This document shows positions 26,975 to 34,451 of a stretch of 64,000 nt of DNA, in pieces. Under the pieces are notes generated by a model. It had not been told where the DNA came from, searched no databases, and was given only the letters and a program-made list of their open reading frames with translations. A program made the translations under genes and the position numbers. Each line of letters starts with the position of its first letter. The stretch's first letter is position 1. Origin of the DNA: Akkermansiaceae bacterium (lineage in GTDB: Bacteria; Verrucomicrobiota; Verrucomicrobiia; Verrucomicrobiales; Akkermansiaceae); assembly GCA_903826205.1 (NCBI GenBank), contig CAIKDP010000209.1, forward strand, positions 1-64,000, written 5' to 3'.

Positions 26975-28834
26975 CTAATCAAACAGCGAAGGCTCTGCTT
27001 GTGAAAGCATCCATAGGAATGGAGCTTCTACAAGATAGGGACATAACTTCATTGGATCGGGGCCCAATTGAACTTCTTTATCTGAACTCTTGATTCCTAC
27101 AAGCTCTATTGCGTGGCTTCCGAAGGCGCTCGCTGGGAAATACATCACGCGGTTGGAAATGGTCTCAGCGGCACCCACAATGTCGGGGCAGTATGCCCGC
27201 AAGAACGATCGGGTGACCTCCGAATTAGATTCGATGGCCCCAGAAGAAAGTTTTCCCCCCGGACAAACATCCAAAGTGAGATTCTCAAGTGGGAGGTGAT
27301 TAGTCAGTAGGTCATGCTTCCCCACTACAAACGCCAACGGTACGTCACGGGCCTGTCCCAAGGACAACTGAAGCCATGCCTGAAGGCGATCTGCTATTTC
27401 CGCAAGAATCACATCCTGGTCAAACCTCAAGCCGGTTCCCTTTTTCATTTTTCTCACCTGAGGATCCATCTCATCGCTCATCAATACCAGCAGATCGCGG
27501 TGCTGCAGAGGATCAAAGAGAAATAGGATACCAGAGGCCCAAGCAAGGTGTTCAGTGGTGTTGGATTTGTCGCGTTCCAAGTTGCCTGGCCGAAAATGCT
27601 CTCCAGCATTGTCGTAAAACACGATGGTGGAGTTTCCCCGGCTTCTGGAAACCAGATTGTATGTGAAAGGCTTCGGGAGAAATGCCCTGACTCCGTGGCG
27701 TTCAAACTGTCGGTAGGTGTCACCTGCAAGATAGGTTTTAGCAATGAAGCTTTCTTCTGGCTTCTGGGAGGGATTGAAGAGTTTTGAGATCATTGCTGAT
27801 AGAACGTCATTTCCCCCCGGATCCGCATCTGTCAAATTGATATTGAACTTGCTTGGAAGGACTCGTTTCAACTGTCTCACGGCGACGGTGAGGAAATAAG
27901 ACTTTCCGGCCATACTGTCGCCGACGATCGAAAGCATGTGTGGAGCCTTCTCGATGAAGTGTGGAGGGAGTTCTCCACGGCAATGCGGGCAAGCAAGGCG
28001 GCTACAGGGTACTCCGTCTGCAGTGATTGGAATGCCATCGGCCCCGAAGTTTTTTGGAATGAATCGTTTCAACTCGGTTGGACCGAGAACTTCATCGCCG
28101 TACTCTGAAGGATGGATTGTGAGAACATTTGTGGTATTGAAACGCCTCCAGCAACGTGGGCACCTGTGATTTCCGGCATCCGGCAAGGCAGCTGGCTGAG
28201 CCAGAGTTTTGAATTGTGTGGCGAAAAATCCGGCTCTTGCGTCGTCACGATAGACCACCCCCTTCTGCGGGCCCCATGTACGTCTCCCCACCTCATCGAC
28301 TACCTCCAGAATGGTCATCGAGGACATCACCAGCATCTTCGAATGGTTAATTGGACAATCGAGTTTTTTCCAAGCATCAAAATCTGCTTCCGTTTCAAAA
28401 ATGCTGATCGACCAGGATTTTTGTCTGCTCGCCTCTAGCTTCTGAGCCCAAGCCTTTGATGTTTCGCCAACCTTAATGAGGAAGAAAGCGATTTGGTCGA
28501 TCACAAGGGAGCATTCCTCAAGTTTTGGTAATAATCCGCCTTTGAACACGGTCCCATCAATTTGCAGAACCGGATTGCCCGCAGTCACTGTAAGTTGTAT
28601 GCGGCCTTCCGAGCGACTTAATTGGACGCTCCCACCGCTGAAGCCATAAGAGCCAAGCTGAATATCACATTTCGAATCGGCTCCGAAAACCAAGGGGGAC
28701 TTGCCGAGCATGTAGGTCCGACCGGAGAGACAGTCAAACACAGCAACCCCAGCGCTTGGTAGAGGAGGGGGGGGGGCTGGCTTCGCTGTGGCAATAGCGG
28801 TTTCAGCAGAATTGCTTGAACGTTTACTGAGCAT
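26975..28834 (-). CDS. Predicted GTPase with FHA-like domain and zinc ribbon (DO-GTPase2-like)
   Basis: This 619-aa protein is soluble. Residues about 30-123 look like an FHA fold (SPLVFGADSKCDIQLG ... SLVIDQIAFFLIKVG). A treble-clef or ribbon is formed by CPRC (225-228) and CPHC (282-285). The P-loop GDSMAGKS is at 305-312, the G3-like motif DNAGE at 408-412 and a G4-like GKHD at 505-508, so this is a P-loop GTPase of the type in which a zinc ribbon directly precedes the G domain. FHA domains bind phosphothreonine, so the protein may respond to the kinases in this region. It is the first gene of the row and is followed by its likely partner, the GAP1-like protein. Confidence 0.82.
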   Translation of the reverse strand: MLSKRSSNSAETAIATAKPAPPPPLPSAGVAVFDCLSGRTYMLGKSPLVFGADSKCDIQLGSYGFSGGSVQLSRSEGRIQLTVTAGNPVLQIDGTVFKGGLLPKLEECSLVIDQIAFFLIKVGETSKAWAQKLEASRQKSWSISIFETEADFDAWKKLDCPINHSKMLVMSSMTILEVVDEVGRRTWGPQKGVVYRDDARAGFFATQFKTLAQPAALPDAGNHRCPRCWRRFNTTNVLTIHPSEYGDEVLGPTELKRFIPKNFGADGIPITADGVPCSRLACPHCRGELPPHFIEKAPHMLSIVGDSMAGKSYFLTVAVRQLKRVLPSKFNINLTDADPGGNDVLSAMISKLFNPSQKPEESFIAKTYLAGDTYRQFERHGVRAFLPKPFTYNLVSRSRGNSTIVFYDNAGEHFRPGNLERDKSNTTEHLAWASGILFLFDPLQHRDLLVLMSDEMDPQVRKMKKGTGLRFDQDVILAEIADRLQAWLQLSLGQARDVPLAFVVGKHDLLTNHLPLENLTLDVCPGGKLSSGAIESNSEVTRSFLRAYCPDIVGAAETISNRVMYFPASAFGSHAIELVGIKSSDKEVQLGPDPMKLCPYLVEAPFLWMLSQAEPSLFD

Positions 28835-29292
28835 TTTGACTGTGTTGGAGCTATTTGAGATTGGATGTCAATACCTTGCAGAGAACAAGGACGCTAAGGT
28901 GCCTGGTGTTATGTCGAAATTTCAGCAAGGATGATTGAAGACAATTCATTGTTAGGAAACACCTATCGACACGGCTGCCCAACCGCAATGAAAAAAATCG
29001 GAAAAATAACGGAGACAGCGCGGTTAGGGTCACTATTCGGAGAGGTTCCTTGGCGCGTGGGGAATAGGTAAGAAAGAATTAAATATCCTGCTATAACGAA
29101 GCAGATCGACAGCCTGCCAAGCATTTTGAGCGGCTATTGTGCGCTATGCTGACAAGCCAGCGTGCCTCCGGCACTCCCTACCAAGTTGGAATGGGAGGAA
29201 GCACAGAGGCTGGGAGGCTGGGGAGCCTCACGGGAAAACTGCGACTGGTAAGCAGCGGCTGGGCGCAAGTGAGACTTTCGCCATTGTCAGCT
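28835..29292. other. 458-bp non-coding gap upstream of the GTPase operon
   Basis: No ORF with coding character was found on either strand; the short track ORFs here lack family features and consistent codon bias. This gap should contain the promoter of the leftward GTPase/tubulin row. A perfect TTGACA (minus strand, 28871-28866) is present, but no matching -10 hexamer sits at a good distance. Nothing else was recognised. Confidence 0.5.
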
Positions 29293-30015
29293 TCAATTTC
29301 CCACCACGGGCACCTTGTCCGACCAACTTAGGAGCGGCGGACGGCTCCCTTGTTGCACGATGACCTTCTTTTCAACAGGATCGGAAATCCTCATGATCCA
29401 ACCGCCAAAACTGGAGCCGCTCACAAAGCGCAGGCCCAGCGCGGCTAGTTTCAGATCCCGGCTGGAATAGACCATGGGCACTCGGACTTTCTGTGTTGCC
29501 CTGGCGGCCAAAACCAACTCCTTCCGGATGACCCCCATGACGCCCCGCACGTTTCCGTGACCATCGTCGGCCAGCCAAAGCGCCTCCACGACCACTGTAC
29601 GATCTGTGTCAGAAGAACTACGGACCGAGACCTCCACCACCCTTTTGTTATCGATGGTTTTGTCATAAGACCCCCAATAGGTCTGCCAATTGGTGGATTC
29701 GTTCCTTTCCGTGGCCACCGTCCGCGCCAAAAGCACCGGCAGCGCGTGGTCGGCCCCGGCGGCATTTCTCTCAGTCTTGTTTGCCAGATCTTGAGCCACC
29801 GCCCACTCACCATCGGCCAGCACGTCTTTTTTTAGCACGGTCTCTTTGCCGGTGGCCAGCTTGACCCGGACCCCGTCGCCCTCAAGAGCCACGAAGTCAG
29901 CCGACACAGTGCGCCCGCTCACATCCTTCCACTCCCTGGCGGGTGATGACTCCACGCCATAAAATAATGCAATCAGGCTCACGGGAATGGCGGAGAAAAC
30001 GAGGAATGGCTTCAT
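29293..30015 (-). CDS. Secreted SHD1-domain-like protein
   Basis: The track ORF starts at 30141. ATG 30015 (MKPFLVFSAIPVSLIALFYG) gives a signal peptide and is preferred. The first mature domain, REWKDVSGRTVSADFVALEG ... VRVKLATGKETVLKKDVL, is the short beta-rich module related to the SLA1 homology domain that is abundant in secreted proteins of Verrucomicrobiota and Planctomycetota. The rest (about 90-240) is beta-rich and unassigned, with VEVSVRSSSDTDRTVVVEAL. It has no visible partner gene. It probably marks the chromosomal side of the left boundary of the mobile-element-like region. Confidence 0.75.
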   Translation of the reverse strand: MKPFLVFSAIPVSLIALFYGVESSPAREWKDVSGRTVSADFVALEGDGVRVKLATGKETVLKKDVLADGEWAVAQDLANKTERNAAGADHALPVLLARTVATERNESTNWQTYWGSYDKTIDNKRVVEVSVRSSSDTDRTVVVEALWLADDGHGNVRGVMGVIRKELVLAARATQKVRVPMVYSSRDLKLAALGLRFVSGSSFGGWIMRISDPVEKKVIVQQGSRPPLLSWSDKVPVVGN

Positions 30016-30156
30016 AGGAATAATAGTTGGTGGGGGAGATGTTCCAATCCGTGCCATGCTGGCGGATAGAACGACCTCTAGCAAGCCGGAAAGACCGGAA
30101 TAGTCGCTCATGTCATTTTCCGAGCGTTTTGAGGCCTTCACGGCCTCAGAGGAAGA

Positions 30157-30208
30157 CTGCGGCGGGACGCGCGCAGCTACGGCCTGCGGCGGGACGCGCG
30201 CAGCTACG
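30157..30208. repeat. Two direct 25-bp copies of a palindrome-rich repeat
   Basis: The 25-mer beginning CTGCGGCGGGACGCGCGCAG occurs at 30157-30181 and 30184-30208, separated by 2 bases. It resembles the short GC-rich palindromic repeats of the 41-63 kb region, such as the one at 61048-61090. It lies between the SHD1-like gene and the end of the tail-hub-like gene. Confidence 0.7.
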
Positions 30209-30217
30209 CGGGAGATG

Positions 30218-33200
30218 TCACGGCTTGGGCGTGAAGGCGGGGCCGACGAGGGTTTGACCTTCGGAGGTGATCATTGCGGGGACGCGGTATTTGTCCACAG
30301 CGACGGCATCCGCTGCGGCAAAGCGGCCATTTCTGACATACCATTTGTGTTGGACTCCGCCACTGTATCCGGTGGCCCGCACCTGGCTGCCTACCACCGT
30401 CAGATCGACGTCGTAAAGCTCGACATTGAAGTCGGGGCCGGTGGCATAGTCGTCGGTGACGGCAGGGGGGCGGACGATGTCGGATCCCCACGTCTGGGTG
30501 AGGAAGTCAATTTGATAGGCATCGCCCGCGGTGACGGACCACTGGACCCTGGCCACCTCCATGGCGCGCTCATACGGGGTGAGGGGTGGGTCCAAAGCCA
30601 CATAAGGATTTTTGAGCACCATGCGCGCGGCACCATCACTGTAGATGCACAGGACCTGATACTCGGTGCCCGCCTCATAATCGGTTAGTTGCCAGTATGG
30701 CAATGAGGATAACGGCACGGCATCGAGTGTGGGCTCGGTGGCGTGGAGGATTTCCGTCGGGGTCTCGGCATGCGGCCAGACGACGGAGCCTGGACCGCAA
30801 TAGAGACGCCCTTCGGGTCCGTCAAACTTGACGCGGAAGCGGCAGGTGGGGTCGGATGCGGTTAGATCGACATAGACGAGCATGGAATCGGCGCCGGGCG
30901 GAACGGAGCCGCCATGGGCGAGCAGACCGATGGCCAACTGGCCGGTGCCCTTGGCGAAATTGTCACCGGGATTGCCCATGACCATGCCATTGACGGGGAT
31001 GGCCCCGGTGACGCGCACGGGCACCTTGCCCGCATAGGCGACATGCATGGTGACATGGCCGGGAGTGGCGACCGGCGGATCGCCTACCGTCGGGCCATCA
31101 GTTACCGCGGGAGTGGCGACCACGACGCCCCCAAAGACGCCGCCATGCTTGGCAGGGGCTCCGGTGTGATCGAGCCAGACGAGATGGCCCGCCTTCCAAC
31201 CGCCCGCGGGAGCGGCGGCACCCGCCATGTCCACCACCCTGCGCGAGGACGAGTGCTCGGAACCCACGGGCTTTTCATAGACATCGGTGAATGTGGTGTG
31301 GGTGCGGGAGCGGGGGGATGTTTGGCCAGCCCGTTCCAGATTGGCAAGGGTTCGATACTGGCGGATTTCCCGCTTGAGGGCATCCTGGCCGGTGAAGAGT
31401 TCGTCGGTGCGCTGGATGCGTTGCAAGGTGCGCTCGGCAAAGGCAACGGACGAGGCACGGGCCTTCGTGAAATCGACCCGCTCGGTGACGCCGCCACCAA
31501 AGGTGATAGACACGCTGATGCGGTCGATAACGGGACTGAGCGCGGTGCCGGCCACGCCATTGCGGGTGAAGCCGCCACTGTGCTGGACGGCGGATAGAGT
31601 GAGGATGGGACCGGCGACGGCATCGGCCTTGGCAATGGCCCCCACGCCATCCTGATAGAGGATTTCCTTGAACTGTGCCTCATTGACGGCGGGCAGCCGG
31701 ACATCGGCGTCGTCGAAATTGACGACGCCCGCATCATCGAGGGTGACGTTTTCATCGACCTCGCAGAGGTGGAGATCCAAACCACTGGCGGAGACAACAC
31801 CCCGGCGCGGACCCTTGCCGTAATCCCGATAGAACCTGCCGAAGAGGAAACAAAAGGCGGCTTTGACATTGGCGGGAAGTATGGCGAAATCGGGGTTGGG
31901 GACGGCGACATCGAGGTAGTCACTATCCGCCCCGAGTGATGATGATAGATCGGTGCCGCCCACCTCGCCACGGTTTTCCATGATGTAGAGGGAAGTGCCT
32001 GCCTCCGGGTCGCCATCAATGAAGGTGGGGACATTGAAACGGATGGACTTGCCGATGGGATCGACCTCGAAGGGCGGGGCGTCCGTCCAGGTGTCGCGGT
32101 AGCTGGTGGAGGCGTTGCGATAGAAGAGTTGTATATCGCGGGCGGATAGAAGGTCCAGCGGCTGGCCCTGACAAATGGCTTGCGACTGGACGCCGGGATA
32201 GTATTGCAAGGGATCGGTGGCGTAGTCCTGCTTGTCGAGATTGTCCTCGCCCTCACCGATTTTGGTGGAGCACAACAGGCTGTCGGCAAACTCCAACGAG
32301 GCAAGCGGCACGCCATACAACACATAATCCTCCGGGATGCGATAGGAACGATAGACCAGCTCGCGGATATAAACCCACACCGGCAGGGAGTTGCGGGCGA
32401 TTTTTCCGAACGGTCGGGAGTCTAACATGGATGGCGAATTCCATTGCTTGGCAAACCCGGCAAGCGTCACCTGCCGGGCGAAGGCCGCCAGTTCCGCCTG
32501 ATCGGACTTGGTGGCGGTGGGCATTGCAAAGACGTCGGCGACTTGACGCAGCCAGGCGAGTTCGTCGATCCAGAGTTCGTAGCGAGGGTTCCAGTCGGGC
32601 TCCAACTCGATATTGAGTTTCTGGATGCGCATGCGTTCGCCTACGACGCGCAGCTTGGTATCGGCAGAGGTGAGGGCATAACCGGTGGTGAGCGGCGTGC
32701 ACGAGCCATCGGGGACGGGAAGGGCACCGACACCCTTGACGCCCCATTTCAACATGCGGGTGCCGGATAGATAGACTTCCAGCCCGGTCTTGGAATTGAT
32801 CTCGGCAATGAGGTTGGAGAGCTTGGTGCCGGCGGAGTGATCGAGGCCGGTGACAATGGAGGTGGAGAGGGACGCGTGATAATCACGGGTGAAACGGAAA
32901 TCCCCCCAGGCGTGATTGAACGCGGATTCGAGCACCTGAAGCGCAGTGTATGGCTCGTCGGTGAAGGTCCAGACGCCGCTCTCCCAATGTTGGGGAAGCA
33001 GATGCCGGAACCGGCGACGCACCGCCCACGGGGCTTCCGCAGGCGTGGCCGCCGGTGGCGTGGCTGCCGGGATGCGGGATTCCAACCGGGACGCTCCATC
33101 GACGCCATCCGCGCCATTCTGCACGCTGATTTCCGCGTCATCGGGATCGGCCTTGGGACGCGGCAGGAACTTGGCATAGGTATCGTCTTCAATGTTCCAT

Positions 33201-33484
33201 GCCCCAAACACCATTTGCCAACCCAGACGCACACGGTTGTCCACGACCTGGAATGTTTGGATGTGACCGGAACCAAACTCCGTGGCTTCGCTCACCTCGC
33301 TGACCACGCCGGGGAAGCTGGCGACCGAGCCGAATGAATATGTCACGTAGTCGCCAACACTCAGGCCGAAGACCGTCTCGCCGCCGCCCACAATGTCCAT
33401 GATGACCTTGCCGGTGGCGGCAGCAGGGTTGATGCCCCATGCCTTGGAGAAATTGAATTCGCTGATAATGCCGCCGCCGATCAT
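30218..33484 (-). CDS. Large phage-tail-hub-like structural protein (1,088 aa)
   Basis: The track ORF starts at 33523. The ATG at 33484 overlaps the upstream stop (ATGA) and is preferred (MIGGGIISEFNFSKAWGINP). There is no signal peptide or membrane segment. Composition is Gly/Ala/Thr/Asp-rich and beta-dominated with a Pro/Ala hinge (AATPPAATPAEAP, about 150), an appearance common in phage tail, baseplate or adhesin-type proteins. A stretch such as NLIAEINSKTGLEVYLSG is reminiscent of tail-hub modules, but no diagnostic motif was found. It is coupled to a small companion gene and lies across an operator from a replication module. Alternatives are an element-encoded surface protein or a contractile-injection component. 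Confidence 0.5.
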   Translation of the reverse strand: MIGGGIISEFNFSKAWGINPAAATGKVIMDIVGGGETVFGLSVGDYVTYSFGSVASFPGVVSEVSEATEFGSGHIQTFQVVDNRVRLGWQMVFGAWNIEDDTYAKFLPRPKADPDDAEISVQNGADGVDGASRLESRIPAATPPAATPAEAPWAVRRRFRHLLPQHWESGVWTFTDEPYTALQVLESAFNHAWGDFRFTRDYHASLSTSIVTGLDHSAGTKLSNLIAEINSKTGLEVYLSGTRMLKWGVKGVGALPVPDGSCTPLTTGYALTSADTKLRVVGERMRIQKLNIELEPDWNPRYELWIDELAWLRQVADVFAMPTATKSDQAELAAFARQVTLAGFAKQWNSPSMLDSRPFGKIARNSLPVWVYIRELVYRSYRIPEDYVLYGVPLASLEFADSLLCSTKIGEGEDNLDKQDYATDPLQYYPGVQSQAICQGQPLDLLSARDIQLFYRNASTSYRDTWTDAPPFEVDPIGKSIRFNVPTFIDGDPEAGTSLYIMENRGEVGGTDLSSSLGADSDYLDVAVPNPDFAILPANVKAAFCFLFGRFYRDYGKGPRRGVVSASGLDLHLCEVDENVTLDDAGVVNFDDADVRLPAVNEAQFKEILYQDGVGAIAKADAVAGPILTLSAVQHSGGFTRNGVAGTALSPVIDRISVSITFGGGVTERVDFTKARASSVAFAERTLQRIQRTDELFTGQDALKREIRQYRTLANLERAGQTSPRSRTHTTFTDVYEKPVGSEHSSSRRVVDMAGAAAPAGGWKAGHLVWLDHTGAPAKHGGVFGGVVVATPAVTDGPTVGDPPVATPGHVTMHVAYAGKVPVRVTGAIPVNGMVMGNPGDNFAKGTGQLAIGLLAHGGSVPPGADSMLVYVDLTASDPTCRFRVKFDGPEGRLYCGPGSVVWPHAETPTEILHATEPTLDAVPLSSLPYWQLTDYEAGTEYQVLCIYSDGAARMVLKNPYVALDPPLTPYERAMEVARVQWSVTAGDAYQIDFLTQTWGSDIVRPPAVTDDYATGPDFNVELYDVDLTVVGSQVRATGYSGGVQHKWYVRNGRFAAADAVAVDKYRVPAMITSEGQTLVGPAFTPKP

Positions 33485-34110
33485 GGGAGTGAGGGAGTGG
33501 GGGTGACACCGTGGCCGCGCCACGCGAACAAACGTCGAGTGTGGGAGCCGTCCATCCGTGAGAGGCGCGCCAGCGGCGTGGACGGGTCAGTGAAGGAATC
33601 TGCCGATGGGGTGAGGTTCACAATCTCCAGGCGGGCATCGACCGTGATATATTCGCCGGGCTGCAAGAGCACGTTGTCGGCAAAGGGACCATCGGCGATA
33701 CCGGTGACGGTTTGTTCTTCGCCCGCGGCCAACGCCATGGGCCCGAACCCGTAACACGCGATCATGGATTCCTGTGTGACCGCGACGGCAGAGAATCCAA
33801 CAGGCGAGGTGAAGGGCGCGTCAAGCGACTTGACGCGGAACCGGGCCGTGCCACGGGAGGTGTCGCGTAGCGTGGTATCGAGCCACGGGTCGGACTCCGT
33901 TGCACGCCACTGTGCCTCGACCACACATCCGGCAATCTCGGGATGGAAGATGACACGCGGGGAGCGCGACACACCCTCGCGCCACGCGAGGTAGGGCAGG
34001 GGATGGTCCCCGACAATGCGCCAGCGCCAATGCCAGGATGTCTGTTCCGAGTGTTCTACGTGGAACAACAGAGCGGCAACACCATTCACCTTGGGGACTA
34101 AATGAAGCAC
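33481..34110 (-). CDS. Companion protein of the tail-hub-like gene, unknown
   Basis: This 209-aa soluble protein has no signal peptide, is beta-rich and has several Trp residues (TSWHWRWRIVGDHPLPYLAW). C-terminal SPADSFTDPSTPLARL-type residues precede the coupled downstream start (ATGA at 33481-33484). No family is recognised. Its position as first gene of the leftward pair, 110 bp from the divergent start at 34220, suggests control by the shared operator. It is probably a structural or chaperone partner of the 1,088-aa protein. Confidence 0.65.
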   Translation of the reverse strand: MLHLVPKVNGVAALLFHVEHSEQTSWHWRWRIVGDHPLPYLAWREGVSRSPRVIFHPEIAGCVVEAQWRATESDPWLDTTLRDTSRGTARFRVKSLDAPFTSPVGFSAVAVTQESMIACYGFGPMALAAGEEQTVTGIADGPFADNVLLQPGEYITVDARLEIVNLTPSADSFTDPSTPLARLSRMDGSHTRRLFAWRGHGVTPTPSLP

Positions 34111-34154
34111 GGCGGAATAGTATAGGGCAGGCGCGGAAAATCAACAATTTTACG

Positions 34155-34180
34155 TTGTGCAAGACAATACTCTTGCGCAA
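34155..34180. promoter_or_regulatory. 26-bp inverted-repeat operator between divergent modules
   Basis: TTGTGCAAGA-CAATAC-TCTTGCGCAA is an inverted repeat of two 10-bp arms with one mismatch and a 6-bp centre. It lies between the divergent starts at 34110 and 34220. It is a likely binding site for a dimeric regulator, possibly the 74-aa protein at 34220 or the XRE protein at 38725. Confidence 0.6.
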
Positions 34181-34202
34181 CTTGGCGGATAGTCGCTATT
34201 TT
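34173..34202 (+). promoter_or_regulatory. Candidate promoter of the replication module
   Basis: TTGCGC (34173-34178), an 18-bp spacer and TATTTT (34197-34202) precede the ATG at 34220 by 17 bases. The -35 element lies inside the right arm of the inverted repeat, so binding there would repress transcription. Confidence 0.4.
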
Positions 34203-34219
34203 GGCGTTTCACTTACGAC

Positions 34220-34444
34220 ATGAACACCAACAAGAAGAACTTGCTCTCCGCGTGTGGCATCGCCAAGGAATTGAGGCGTTCGGCACAAGGCGTGCGCGAT
34301 GCGATCGGTCGCCTGGGGATTCGTCCGGAATTCGAGGTTGCCAACGGCAACTACTACGCACCCGCCGTGGTGGAAACGCTGCGCAAGGAGATGCGGGCGA
34401 GAACCGGCGAGGGAACCAGGAGCCGTCAACAAGCCCGACGCTGA
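34220..34444 (+). CDS. Small putative DNA-binding protein (74 aa)
   Basis: The sequence has a helix-turn-helix-like first half (SACGIAKELRRSAQGVRDAI) followed by GIRPEFEVANGNYYAPAVVE, as in small excisionase or MerR-like N-terminal modules, and a basic tail. No recognised domain was confirmed. It directly precedes the primase-helicase gene (7-bp gap) and follows a 26-bp operator, so it may be an autoregulator or a replication accessory factor. Confidence 0.65.
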   Translation: MNTNKKNLLSACGIAKELRRSAQGVRDAIGRLGIRPEFEVANGNYYAPAVVETLRKEMRARTGEGTRSRQQARR

Positions 34445-34451
34445 CACGGCC

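Noticed and set aside
28851-29033. 60-aa minus-strand ORF upstream of the GTPase operon
   Set aside because: No ribosome binding site, low-complexity Leu/Arg composition and no family features; it is more likely a chance ORF in the operon leader.
31102-32325. 407-aa minus-strand ORF inside the tail-hub-like gene
   Set aside because: Ser/Pro/Ala-rich alternative frame of the same strand with no motif; the main frame has normal composition and a coupled start.
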